From the NCBI GenBank assembly GCA_009778485.1, contig WRJQ01000012.1, positions 1-42,371 of the forward strand: DNA of 42,371 nt. The letters are read 5' to 3'. Origin of the DNA: Oscillospiraceae bacterium. GTDB taxonomy: Bacteria; Bacillota; Clostridia; Oscillospirales; Oscillospiraceae. The notes beneath the pieces were generated by a model. That model was not told the origin of the DNA. It searched no databases and worked only from the letters and a program-made list of their open reading frames with translations. This document shows positions 1-8,113 of the stretch, piece after piece. The translations under genes were made by a program, and so were the position numbers. The stretch's first letter is position 1; each line of letters starts with the position of its first letter.

Positions 1-6
1 CTTCGA

Positions 7-26
7 TGTAACGAGCTATCGTTACA
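7..26. repeat. Short perfect hairpin at window start
   Basis: Positions 7-14 and 19-26 form an 8-bp perfect inverted repeat with a 4-nt loop. It is AT/GC mixed with no T-run after it, so it is not a convincing terminator. No coding region was recognised from 1 to 181, which is the upstream region of the first gene and is cut by the window edge. Confidence 0.4.
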
Positions 27-102
27 GCTTGCTGTGACGCGAGTCTTAGTGTAATCCGCAGCGACGAGGTTGCGCTTACGAAATGAAATATAGCGCCTGG
101 AC

Positions 103-119
103 GGGGTACCTGAACAGTT
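103..119 (+). repeat. 17-bp dispersed repeat, copy 1
   Basis: GGGGTACCTGAACAGTT occurs here and again, in the same orientation, at 39625-39641. At the second site it forms one arm of a hairpin; here no partner arm is visible. A 17-bp exact match within 42 kb is unlikely by chance, so this is probably part of a dispersed repeat family. Its role is unknown. Confidence 0.6.
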
Positions 120-145
120 ATCACCTGCCCACATTACAATTGCCA

Positions 146-179
146 CTTGACTTTACCCCTAATTAACGATAAAGTCAAG
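146..179. promoter_or_regulatory. 10-bp inverted repeat abutting the first gene's start
   Basis: CTTGACTTTA at 146-155 is perfectly inverted at 170-179, with a 14-nt loop. It ends 2 nt before the ATG at 182. It could be an operator, or an mRNA hairpin over the translation start. No Shine-Dalgarno sequence is visible in the expected place, which fits translation control or a leaderless start. Function is inferred from position only. Confidence 0.5.
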
Positions 180-181
180 AA

Positions 182-1921
182 ATGAATGATTATGCAGCTA
201 TTCCTATCCCGCCCCGGGGCGAGCAGGACCCCGTAACTGCGGCGAACCGCGCGCCGGTACGCAATGACGGCGCGGCCCGCCCCGGCGCGGACTTCGCGCA
301 GATCGAACTTGGCAGCTCCGCGGGCAGCTCCGCGGGCGGCTATGCCGGCGCGGCCGCTGCTGCCGCGCTCAGCAGCGCAACGCTGCCGGAAGCGCAGAGG
401 ATACCGCCCGCGCGGTTGGATCCTGTCCGCAAAAAGTTCGACGACATGCGCAGCATAACCGCAGGCAACCCCTTTGCCCGTAACGACGTCGGCTTTTTCT
501 ACAGGCAAGCACGTCTCATGGAAGACTTCACCGACGATTTCGGCGAAGAGGCTGAGTTTTCGATGTACTACCCCTGCTACCAGTATATGGGATACAAGCA
601 ACTGAGGACGTACTTCACATGGCGCACAGGCGTCAGGGCGGGAAGGATAGAGCCTGTTTCCGTTTCCTATGTGTTCGTATATATTTATGAGCTGCTGTCA
701 GGGATTGGCGCCGACAGCCCACTAGATGGCCTTGAGAAGCTCATGTCAATTTGGAAAGCAATCGGGGAGCACTCCGATGTCCTGGACAAATATATGCCGC
801 GATGGCTGTTCGATTACCATATCTACTACGAGCTGCCCGACTCTTTCGCCGATTTCATAGAGATCAACGGCTTGAGGGGCTGCTATGGGGAGCACTTCCT
901 CTTCGACGCGAGCTGCGACGACCGATTGATGGCCTGGAACGGTATATCGAACTACGACGTGAGGCGATCCAGGCTGTACGGCGACGGAAACGAGGCTCTC
1001 TTCCGCGACAGCTTCGAGGCCGTTATTCTCGCGATAGAAAAAGAATGCGAGCGACGCGGCGTTTCTACTGACGACCTGCTCAGCCACAACAGCGACTATT
1101 TGTCTTCATGGTATCCCTTCAAACGCGCCCTGTTCTACAACTGGCTCTCCCAGCCCGACAGGCAAGTCACCGCGATAAGCGGGAAGAAATATATATGCAA
1201 GGACAACCACTGGAAGACGAGCATATCGATACCGTACACATGGCGCAAGGATTTCGCGGGGTACCTGATAAAGAAGACGGATCTTTGCCTGAGGCGTCTG
1301 CTGAAGTACAACTACAAGCTGACCGTTGACGCGACCTTGCTCCAGCGCACGATAGGCTCTTTGAAAAAACCATTCCTCCCTTTCAAAATCCTGCAGGCGA
1401 CGGTTGAGAAAGCGGTAGACGATTTCTTCAACGAGAGCACCCGGACGGTTGTGACCGTCGACAGCGGCAACCTGGAGCGCATCCGCGCAGAGGCGCTAGG
1501 TACGCAGGAAGCTCTTATCGTGCAGGAAGATGAAGCCGAAGTCGAACTCGAAGCAGAGGTCGAAGCCAAAGTCGAACTCGAAGCAGAGGTCGAAGCAGAA
1601 TCCGAAGCAGAATCCGAAGCAGATAGCGTTGAAGCGGAGAACAGGTTCGAGGATACGACTTCGCGCGACCTGCCCGACGCTGAAGATCAGTGGGCAGTCT
1701 TCAAGGACGCGCTCGACGGGCACGAAGCGCAGGCGCTTGAGTTGATACTGGCAGGCGGAGGGCTGGTAAGGGCGTTTGCCAACGGTATAGGCGCCATGCT
1801 GGAAGTGCTGGTGGACAACATTAACGACAAGGCAATGGACATAATTGGCGACAGCATCGTAGAAGTCGACGGTGAGCCGCGAATATACGATGAGTATGTA
1901 CACCACCTAAGGAGCGGTTGA
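182..1921 (+). CDS. TerB_N / TerB_C domain protein of a three-gene defence-like unit
   Basis: This is a 579-residue protein. Residues 1-80 are an Ala/Gly/Pro-rich, probably disordered leader. A TerB_N-like region follows (about 85-250), recognised by the FFYRQARLMEDF and YPCYQYMGYKQLRTYFTWR segments and a long run of aromatic helices. A central helical part carries TerB_C-like features: NLERIRAEALGTQEAL near 430-450, and a C-terminus with MLEVLVDNINDKAMDIIGD. An acidic Glu/Ala/Val repeat (about 452-485) splits the TerB_C-like region. These domains are known from tellurite- and stress-associated and phage-defence-associated proteins, where they probably act in signalling or assembly; no catalytic residues are seen. 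The ATG at 182 is the only start after an in-frame TAA at 170. The last codons lie inside the palindrome that begins at 1910. The next genes are an ATPase and a helicase on the same strand. Domain assignment is by eye. Confidence 0.75.
   Translation: MNDYAAIPIPPRGEQDPVTAANRAPVRNDGAARPGADFAQIELGSSAGSSAGGYAGAAAAAALSSATLPEAQRIPPARLDPVRKKFDDMRSITAGNPFARNDVGFFYRQARLMEDFTDDFGEEAEFSMYYPCYQYMGYKQLRTYFTWRTGVRAGRIEPVSVSYVFVYIYELLSGIGADSPLDGLEKLMSIWKAIGEHSDVLDKYMPRWLFDYHIYYELPDSFADFIEINGLRGCYGEHFLFDASCDDRLMAWNGISNYDVRRSRLYGDGNEALFRDSFEAVILAIEKECERRGVSTDDLLSHNSDYLSSWYPFKRALFYNWLSQPDRQVTAISGKKYICKDNHWKTSISIPYTWRKDFAGYLIKKTDLCLRRLLKYNYKLTVDATLLQRTIGSLKKPFLPFKILQATVEKAVDDFFNESTRTVVTVDSGNLERIRAEALGTQEALIVQEDEAEVELEAEVEAKVELEAEVEAESEAESEADSVEAENRFEDTTSRDLPDAEDQWAVFKDALDGHEAQALELILAGGGLVRAFANGIGAMLEVLVDNINDKAMDIIGDSIVEVDGEPRIYDEYVHHLRSG
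1535..1618 (+). repeat. Tandem repeats coding an acidic Glu/Ala/Val linker
   Basis: A 30-bp unit at 1535-1564 is repeated at 1565-1594 with a single mismatch, followed by two exact 12-bp units at 1595-1618. Both periods keep the frame, giving a highly acidic linker inside the TerB_C-like part of the protein. The near identity suggests recent slippage, so linker length may vary between strains. Confidence 0.85.
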
Positions 1922-2070
1922 TAAATAATTTGCGCATCTTGCCTTGTATTTTTGCCATCATACTTCGTTGTCAAAACTTGCAAGGCTCCAAGCATTACTG
2001 CGTTTTAACGCCTCGTCTGCTGGCAAAAATACTGTGGCAATTTTGTTCAACTTATTTATCAACCGCTCCT
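1910..2070. mobile_element. MITE-like palindromic element, 161 bp
   Basis: The 19 bp at 1910-1928 are perfectly inverted at 2052-2070. Further inside, 1946-1957 pairs perfectly with 2021-2032 (12 bp), and weaker complementarity continues toward the centre, so most of the element can fold into one long hairpin. The left end overlaps the last four codons and TGA of the TerB-like gene. No clear target-site duplication or open reading frame was found. Its size and structure fit a non-autonomous miniature inverted-repeat element; a regulatory hairpin between the two genes is the alternative. Confidence 0.7.
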
Positions 2071-2087
2071 GAATCAGTGAGGTTTCG

Positions 2088-3404
2088 ATGGAAAACAAAG
2101 TACCTGCAAGAATAGCGAACACCCTGATAAACTCGCTCAAAGGCGGCGTCGTACCGCGCATTGGCCTTGAGTACATAACGGTCGGTCGGGCGCAGGAGAT
2201 CACCGCGATATTGCGTGACATCGACATGGTCGCGGAGGGCGGCGCGTCATTTCGCTTCATCGTCGGGAAGTACGGCAGCGGAAAGAGTTTCCTGCTCCAG
2301 ACAATCAGGAACTACGCTGCCGCGAGAGGCTTTGCGGTCGCGGACGCGGACCTTTCGCCCGAGCGGAGGTTCGCGGGCACGAAAGGGCAGGGGCTGGCGA
2401 CATACAAAGAGCTCATGCAGAGCTTGTCCACAAAGTCTAAGCCCGACGGCGGCGCCCTGCCGCTTATCCTGGAACGTTGGATATCCGGCATTCAAACAAG
2501 CGTGAAATCCGACGGCGGCTTGTCGGGCGATGATTTCGACCGCGAAGTCGAAAGGCGGATTTTCGTCGTCGCGGGATCTTTGGAAGGCATGGTTAACGGC
2601 TTTGAGTTCGCAAAGGCTGTCGTCGCATACTGGAAAGCGTACAAGCAAGGCGATTCGGAGACTATCAGCAACGTCCTGAGGTGGTTCCGCGGCGAATACC
2701 CGACGCGCAGGGAAGCAAAAGCCGATCTCGGCATCAACTTCATCGTGACGGACGAGACATGGTACGACTTCTTGAAAATATTCGCTGTCTTCCTTGTGAG
2801 CGCGGGGTATAAAGGGCTGCTGGTGCTGATCGACGAGCTTGTCAACATCTATAAAATCCCAAACTCGATAACACGGCAGAACAACTACGAAAAGCTGCTC
2901 ACGATCTATAACGACGCCATGCAGGGCAAGGCGAAGCACATCGGCTTCCTGATGGGCGGGACGCCGCAATGCATAGAGGACAAGTACAGGGGCGTCTACA
3001 GCTATGAGGCTTTGCGCTCAAGGCTTGCAGAGGGGCATTTTGCCGCCGACGACCTGAGGGATCTCACCGCGCCGATCATTAAGCTGCAAATGCTGACGCA
3101 GGAGGAGATGTACGTGCTTGTTGAGAAGCTCAGGGACATACACGCAGGGCTATTCGGCTACTCCCCCACTTTCACCCATGAGGATCTGATCTACTTTCTT
3201 ACCGTTGAGTACAACCGCGTCGGCGCAGACTCGCATATAACTCCCCGGGAGATAATCCGCGACTTCATCGAGCTTATCGGCATAGTGCACCAGAACCCCG
3301 GGAAGAACGCTGCGGACATCCTGGGAAGCAACAGCTTTGAGCTGGCAAGGGGCGGCCTGTCCGAGGAGGATATCCACGCAGAGTTTCGCGAGTTCGAAAT
3401 ATAG
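2088..3404 (+). CDS. BrxD-like P-loop ATPase (DUF2791-type)
   Basis: The protein has 438 residues. A Walker A motif GKYGSGKS lies at 60-67 and a Walker B LLVLIDE at 244-250. The N-terminal segment (ALINSL-type helix, then G-Y-x-x-VGR) and the C-terminal FLTVEYNRVGADSHITPREIIRDFIELI helix are typical of the ATP-binding proteins called BrxD or DUF2791 in BREX systems, a family of AAA-like DNA-associated ATPases. The start has GAGG about 7 nt upstream. It follows the palindromic element and lies 33 bp before the helicase gene, the same ATPase-helicase pairing seen as brxD and brxHI in some BREX types. No BREX methyltransferase, phosphatase or BrxC gene is in view. Nucleotide binding is seen from the motifs; a role in defence is inferred. 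Confidence 0.8.
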   Translation: MENKVPARIANTLINSLKGGVVPRIGLEYITVGRAQEITAILRDIDMVAEGGASFRFIVGKYGSGKSFLLQTIRNYAAARGFAVADADLSPERRFAGTKGQGLATYKELMQSLSTKSKPDGGALPLILERWISGIQTSVKSDGGLSGDDFDREVERRIFVVAGSLEGMVNGFEFAKAVVAYWKAYKQGDSETISNVLRWFRGEYPTRREAKADLGINFIVTDETWYDFLKIFAVFLVSAGYKGLLVLIDELVNIYKIPNSITRQNNYEKLLTIYNDAMQGKAKHIGFLMGGTPQCIEDKYRGVYSYEALRSRLAEGHFAADDLRDLTAPIIKLQMLTQEEMYVLVEKLRDIHAGLFGYSPTFTHEDLIYFLTVEYNRVGADSHITPREIIRDFIELIGIVHQNPGKNAADILGSNSFELARGGLSEEDIHAEFREFEI

Positions 3405-3437
3405 CGGCCTGCGGCCGCATGAGGGGGCACATAGCGC

Positions 3438-5639
3438 ATGGACGTTTTCAGCAGGCTGGCTCCGTTCATTCAGGATTTTATATACGCCAGCAAATGGGAG
3501 GAGCTCCGGGGCGTACAGGTTGCCGCATGCGAGGCGATACTCGACAGCGACGATAACCTCCTTCTGTCGACAGGCACCGCTTCGGGCAAGACGGAAGCCG
3601 CGTTCCTCCCTATACTCACCGAGCTATACGACAACCCTTCCAAATCGGTAGGCGTCATGTACATATCGCCCCTGAAAGCCCTTATCAACGATCAGTTCAA
3701 GCGCCTTGAACTATTGCTGCTCGACTCCAATATACCTGTGACAAAGTGGCACGGAGACGCATCCCAAACAAAAAAGAACGCGCTCGAAAAGCGCCCCGAA
3801 GGCGTGCTGCAGATAACCCCCGAGTCTCTCGAGAGCCTCGTCACGAACAAGCGCGGGGCTTGTCTGCGCATGTTCTCCGACCTGCGCTTTGTCATTATAG
3901 ATGAAGTCCACCACTTCATGAGGGACGACAGGGGGATACAGCTTCTTTGCGTGCTGGAACGGCTGCAGCAGCTAACCGGCGTAATACCGAGGCGTATCGG
4001 CCTGTCCGCGACGCTCGGCGACGTGTCGCTTGCGCAGGAGTGGCTCTGCAAGGGCACCGGCAGGCCCTGCGCCGCGCCAATTACCGAAGAAGGTAAAAAG
4101 CGCATCAAGCTGCATATTGAGCGCTTCGTCAACTACAGCGACGTGCGCGATTTCACTGAGCGAGACGGAACCGGCAACATCGTCAACATCAGCTCCTCCG
4201 GCGACATTGGCAGCAGGGAGCACTATGAGTATTTATTCACGAACACATTAGACAGCAAAACCATCATTTTTGCCAACAGCCGGGAAGAGATTGAACTCGT
4301 CATAGCCAACCTCAAGGACATCGCGAGCAAGAAAAAGTCGCCGGACGTTTACCGCGTGCATCACGGCAACGTTTCCGCGCTGATACGCGAGACTACGGAG
4401 GACGAGATGAAGGACGAGGACGAGAAAATCGTAACGGGGGCGACCGTCACGCTCGAACTCGGCATAGATATCGGCTCTCTTGACCAGGCGGTACAGGTCG
4501 GCGCCCCGTTGAATGTTTCAAGCTTCGCGCAGAGGCTCGGGCGCTGCGGCCGCCGGGGCCAGGTCCCGCAACTGCTCTTTACGTTCGTCGAAAGCATAAA
4601 AATAAACTCCTCGGACATTTTGGGTCCCATCAACTGGGAGCTTCTGCGGACGATTGCGATCATCGAGCTGTATACGAAGGATCGCTGGGTAGAGCCGATC
4701 CCTCCGCGCGACCACCCCTATAACATGCTCTACCACCAGACACTGAGCCATCTGAAGAGCAACGGGGAGCTATCCCCTGCGGCGCTGGCTCAGTCGATAC
4801 TCACAATCGGCTGCTTCAAGAGCATTACGCACGACGACTACAAGCGCCTGTTGACTCATCTTGTCGAGACAGAGCAGCTCGAGCGCACGGAGCGCGGGGG
4901 GCTCATCATTGGGCGCGAAGGGGAAAAAGTGGCGAGCAGCCATAAGTTCCTTACCGTCTTTATTACGCCTGAATACTTGCTCGTCAAAGAGGAAAACCGG
5001 ACTATAGGCACAGTGGACAAGGTATATCCCGTCGGCGTGCGGTTCGCGCTCGCGGGCCTCACCTGGGAGACTGTCGACGTCAACGAGAAGGCGAAGGTGC
5101 TGTTTGTCAAAAGGGTTCCGGGTATTTCTGTAGTAGACTGGGACGTTGAGTTTGACGTAGAGCTCCACACCGTGCTTGTAAGGAAGATACGCAGCGTCCT
5201 GCTCTCGGACGAAGCGTACCCGTACCTTAGCGAGCGCTGCCGCGAGCGTCTCGCAGAAATTCGCTACATTGCTCTGGGGAGCGGTATTACCGATAATCTT
5301 GTGACTCAGTTATCGGAGAAGAAGTTCGCGATCTTCCCCTGGGTCGGGACTCGCCAGCTAATCACTTTGCACTACGCTCTGCAGCAAAGGAGTATCACGA
5401 GCAGGCTCCTGTGGATAACATGCCTGTACCTCGAGGTCATATACAGCGGCTCCGGCGAAGACTTGGAAAACACGATAACAGGTATTATTCATTCCAATCC
5501 GGATCCTTACGGTTTCTCCCTCCCGGAAAAAGCGCAAGTCAGGGGGAAGTACAACGAGTTCGTTCCCCCCGACTTGCTGCGCAAGCAGTTCGTCGAAGAC
5601 TATCTGGATACAGAAGGCCTGAAGGACATTTCGGTTTAA
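3438..5639 (+). CDS. Superfamily 2 DNA helicase, BrxHI/Lhr-like
   Basis: The protein has 733 residues and a complete SF2 helicase core: TGTASGKT (motif I) at 45-52, SPLKALINDQ near 77-86, ITPESLES near 126-133, the Walker B DEVH at 155-158, SATLGD at 190-195, and motif VI QRLGRCGRRGQ at 365-375. The arrangement is that of Lhr-like helicases, including BrxHI of BREX loci, which translocate on nucleic acid using ATP. About 350 C-terminal residues follow the core without a motif I recognise. A GAGGGGG ribosome binding site lies about 10 nt before the ATG. It is the last gene of the unit; the following gene is convergent and starts only 10 bp on. Helicase activity is well supported; the target DNA and partner proteins are unknown. 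Confidence 0.85.
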   Translation: MDVFSRLAPFIQDFIYASKWEELRGVQVAACEAILDSDDNLLLSTGTASGKTEAAFLPILTELYDNPSKSVGVMYISPLKALINDQFKRLELLLLDSNIPVTKWHGDASQTKKNALEKRPEGVLQITPESLESLVTNKRGACLRMFSDLRFVIIDEVHHFMRDDRGIQLLCVLERLQQLTGVIPRRIGLSATLGDVSLAQEWLCKGTGRPCAAPITEEGKKRIKLHIERFVNYSDVRDFTERDGTGNIVNISSSGDIGSREHYEYLFTNTLDSKTIIFANSREEIELVIANLKDIASKKKSPDVYRVHHGNVSALIRETTEDEMKDEDEKIVTGATVTLELGIDIGSLDQAVQVGAPLNVSSFAQRLGRCGRRGQVPQLLFTFVESIKINSSDILGPINWELLRTIAIIELYTKDRWVEPIPPRDHPYNMLYHQTLSHLKSNGELSPAALAQSILTIGCFKSITHDDYKRLLTHLVETEQLERTERGGLIIGREGEKVASSHKFLTVFITPEYLLVKEENRTIGTVDKVYPVGVRFALAGLTWETVDVNEKAKVLFVKRVPGISVVDWDVEFDVELHTVLVRKIRSVLLSDEAYPYLSERCRERLAEIRYIALGSGITDNLVTQLSEKKFAIFPWVGTRQLITLHYALQQRSITSRLLWITCLYLEVIYSGSGEDLENTITGIIHSNPDPYGFSLPEKAQVRGKYNEFVPPDLLRKQFVEDYLDTEGLKDISV

Positions 5640-5649
5640 TTGTTCAGGC

Positions 5650-6696
5650 TTAATGCTTATAGAAACTGTGGCCGTACTCGTAGACCTCAGTTTGAAGGAC
5701 TTCGTTCATGTGCGTCGTCCTGTCGTCGCTGGTGGATCCGGGCGTGAACGCGCCCGCGAACATGAAGCCGCCGTTCGGGGCGTAAGTGTCGATGGCTACG
5801 CGGACCGATTCCCTGATCTCATCATCCGTCACATCGGCCGACAGAAGGCGCCCGCGCCCTTCCCATCCGCCGCCGATAACCAGGCTCCTGCCGAACTTTT
5901 TCTGGATCTCGAGTATGTCATTGCTCAACTGGACAGGCTCCCATGACGAAACGCCGATTCTGGTAAGATCGTTGAAAAACACGCCGCTCTTCCCGCAGTT
6001 ATGGAAGTTTATCGGTATCCCCCTGTTTCTGGCAAGCCTGGCGAAATCGTCATAGTAAGGGAGGAAAATCTCCCTGAGCATTTCAGGCGATACGAACGGC
6101 GCGCGCTCCGAGGCCGTATCGTCCCCCAGCGAGAGCACATCAGGGTTGATGTATTCTATATACTTAACGGCGATGTTGTAGTAGAATGAATGCAGGTAGT
6201 CGAAGAGCTCCTTAACTTCCTCCGGCTCCTCATAGAGGGCGCACAGCCCTTCGTTAAAGCCCATGAACGCCATCAGTTGCTGGAAGTATCCACCCCCCGG
6301 ACCATAAAAGAGCGCGACGTTATCGCGGCTGTATGCGATCTTCTCCAGGTCTCCCTTAGCCACTTTCTCCCAGTCGACGTCAGAAACATCCGGAGCTTTG
6401 ATTACGTCGCGCCACTCCCTGATGTCCTTGAGGATGAAGTGGCCCGGCTTCGGCAGAGGGAAGCCGCCGACCGCCTCTACAGACTCGAACGGTACCCCCC
6501 AGATGTCTTTGAATCCGTCAGGCGGCATCCTTCCGCGAGTCCGGTTACCCATGAGGACGCTGTTCATAACGCTCATGTTCGGCGGGTCCTCTTCGACTCC
6601 CGGATGCGGGCCGTAGTATGAGTATGAGGGTACCCACTCGGGAATTTCTCCGTACAACAGCCTTAATAGGTTCTCTTTCGGCGTTAGGTGTGTCAT
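5650..6696 (-). CDS. Uroporphyrinogen decarboxylase-family (corrinoid methyltransferase-like) protein
   Basis: This 348-residue protein has the TIM-barrel URO-D family pattern: an N-terminal RLLYGEIPEWVPSYSY segment, FYGPGGGYFQQLMAFMG in the middle, and a His-x-Cys pair at H232/C234 in FHNCGKSG. That His-x-Cys sits where MtaA/MtbA-type methyltransferases bind zinc, so transfer of a methyl group between a corrinoid protein and a thiol is more likely than haem synthesis. The substrate cannot be told. No corrinoid protein or haem gene lies nearby; the gene stands alone with its own promoter. An AAAGGGGAT ribosome binding site precedes the ATG. Its 3' end nearly meets the helicase gene. Confidence 0.8.
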   Translation of the reverse strand: MTHLTPKENLLRLLYGEIPEWVPSYSYYGPHPGVEEDPPNMSVMNSVLMGNRTRGRMPPDGFKDIWGVPFESVEAVGGFPLPKPGHFILKDIREWRDVIKAPDVSDVDWEKVAKGDLEKIAYSRDNVALFYGPGGGYFQQLMAFMGFNEGLCALYEEPEEVKELFDYLHSFYYNIAVKYIEYINPDVLSLGDDTASERAPFVSPEMLREIFLPYYDDFARLARNRGIPINFHNCGKSGVFFNDLTRIGVSSWEPVQLSNDILEIQKKFGRSLVIGGGWEGRGRLLSADVTDDEIRESVRVAIDTYAPNGGFMFAGAFTPGSTSDDRTTHMNEVLQTEVYEYGHSFYKH

Positions 6697-6757
6697 TAAT
6701 CTGAATCCCCTTTACTTATTTATTGGTTTACCTGTTCGATATTGCATGTCTTGTACT

Positions 6758-6786
6758 ATAATACTAAACCGCGAGAGTATTTTCAA
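6758..6786 (-). promoter_or_regulatory. Promoter for the URO-D-family gene
   Basis: On the minus strand, TTGAAA (6786-6781) and TATTAT (6763-6758) are separated by 17 bp, a good sigma-A-type promoter 60 nt upstream of the ATG at 6696. It is back to back with the degV promoter. Confidence 0.6.
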
Positions 6787-6824
6787 CACATTTTTAGGAA
6801 TCTTTGACCGAACGCACCTTATCA

Positions 6825-6853
6825 TTGCATCGCAGTGAATTCTCGATTATACT
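6825..6853 (+). promoter_or_regulatory. Promoter for the DegV gene
   Basis: TTGCAT (6825-6830) and TATACT (6848-6853) are separated by 17 bp and lie 35 bp before the ATG at 6889. Confidence 0.6.
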
Positions 6854-6888
6854 ATAGTTTGTAAGCAACTTTGAAAAGGATTGTAAAC

Positions 6889-7737
6889 ATGAAAGTCACC
6901 ATTTCTTCCGACAGCACCTGCGACCTCCCGCCGGAACTATTGCAACGGTACGGCATTCGCATCGCTCCGCTGTTCATCATCAAGGACGAAACTCAATACA
7001 GGGACGGCATTGATATTACCCCTGCCGACGTTTTCGAGTATGTAGAGAGCGGAGCGGGCATGACTCACTCCAGCGCGCTCAATGTCGCAGACTACCTTGG
7101 GTACTTCGGCGAGTGGCTTAAAGACTGCGACGCGCTGGTGCATATATGTATCGGCAGCCACTTCTCCTCATGCTATGACTTCGCGAGGCTTGCCGCCGAA
7201 GAGCTGCAAAATGTATATATCATCGACTCGGCGAACCTGTCATCCGGCAGCGGCCTGCTTGTGCTTGAAGCCGCTATGATGGCTGAAGCAGGCACTGCCC
7301 CGGGGGATATAGTCGAGGAAATCATCAAGTTGATACCGCGAGTAGAAGCGAGCTTCGTCATAGGCAATATCAAGTATCTCTATCTGGGCGGGCGCTGCTC
7401 GGGCCTTGCGGCGCTGGGCGCGAACCTGCTCAGGCTCAATCCCTGCATCGAGGTAATCGACGGAAAGATGCACGTAGGGAAAAAATACAGGGGAAGCTTC
7501 GAAAAAGCCCTCATGCAGTACATATCTGACAGATTGTCGAACCGCGGCGATTTGGACAGGAAAAGGATTTTCGTCACATTTCCGCCGGGGATCCCCGAGG
7601 ATCTGGTCAGCCGCTCCGCCGAGAAGATAAAATCATTTTTCGACTTTGAAGAGATTGTCATAAGCGAGGCCGGCTGCGTAATCTCCAACCATTGCGGCCC
7701 GATATGCCTGGGCATACTATTCTTCCGAAGTACCTGA
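6889..7737 (+). CDS. DegV family fatty-acid-binding protein
   Basis: The protein has 282 residues. The N-terminus MKVTISSDSTCDLPPELL, the central GMTHSSALNV segment, IIDSANLSSGSGLLVLEA, and the C-terminal SEAGCVISNHCGPICLGILF region are characteristic of DegV/FakB proteins. These bind a single fatty acid and, in Gram-positive bacteria, present it to the kinase FakA for phosphorylation and entry into phospholipid. No fakA-like gene is in the window. The ATG at 6889 is chosen because AAAAGGA lies 8 nt upstream; an in-frame TTG at 6871 has no ribosome binding site. It is a single-gene unit ended by a strong hairpin. Confidence 0.9.
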   Translation: MKVTISSDSTCDLPPELLQRYGIRIAPLFIIKDETQYRDGIDITPADVFEYVESGAGMTHSSALNVADYLGYFGEWLKDCDALVHICIGSHFSSCYDFARLAAEELQNVYIIDSANLSSGSGLLVLEAAMMAEAGTAPGDIVEEIIKLIPRVEASFVIGNIKYLYLGGRCSGLAALGANLLRLNPCIEVIDGKMHVGKKYRGSFEKALMQYISDRLSNRGDLDRKRIFVTFPPGIPEDLVSRSAEKIKSFFDFEEIVISEAGCVISNHCGPICLGILFFRST

Positions 7738-7746
7738 ATATTATTA

Positions 7747-7778
7747 AAACGGGAGCTGATGTAAATCAGCTCCCGTTT
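7747..7778. terminator. Bidirectional terminator between degV and hpr
   Basis: A perfect 14-bp stem (7747-7760 with 7765-7778) and 4-nt loop has A/T-rich bases at both edges. It sits between two convergent genes, so it probably ends both transcripts. Confidence 0.8.
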
Positions 7779-7805
7779 GGTTCGGCCCCAAGCTCATTCA
7801 TCCGG

Positions 7806-8069
7806 TCATTCGGTAAAATCGGACTCAATCAGCTTGCATAAAGCATCCACAGCCTCAACCTCGTCGGACCCATCCGCGATGATGCTGATTGTGGAATCCT
7901 GTGAGACGCCGAGCGAGAGAACCCCGAGCAAACTCTTGGCGTTTACTCTTCGTTCATCCTTCTCTATCCATATACTACTGGCAAAACCATTGGCTCTTTG
8001 AATAAGAAACGTGGCGGGCCTTGCGTGCAGGCCAACCTCTTTCGTGATCGTCGCTTTCTTTTCGTACAT
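7806..8069 (-). CDS. ptsH: HPr phosphocarrier protein
   Basis: This is an 87-residue protein with all HPr landmarks: the active-site His15 in GLHARPA, which carries phosphate from Enzyme I to sugar-specific EIIA domains, and Ser46 in NAKSLLGVLSLG, the site of HPr kinase control in Bacillota. The presence of His15 argues against Crh. An ideal AGGAGG lies 8 nt upstream of the ATG. No other PTS gene is nearby. It lies 44 bp after mutS2 on the same strand and is probably the last gene of the long minus-strand run, though it may have its own promoter. Confidence 0.93.
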   Translation of the reverse strand: MYEKKATITKEVGLHARPATFLIQRANGFASSIWIEKDERRVNAKSLLGVLSLGVSQDSTISIIADGSDEVEAVDALCKLIESDFTE

Positions 8070-8113
8070 TGATACACCTCCTGACCATACTCTATCAAAA
8101 ACCGGCCCTTACG

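Noticed and set aside
182-5639. Complete BREX system
   Set aside because: Only BrxD-like and BrxHI-like genes are present; no methyltransferase, PglZ-type phosphatase or BrxC/PglY is in the window.
7806-8069. Crh rather than HPr
   Set aside because: The active-site His15 is present, which Crh lacks.
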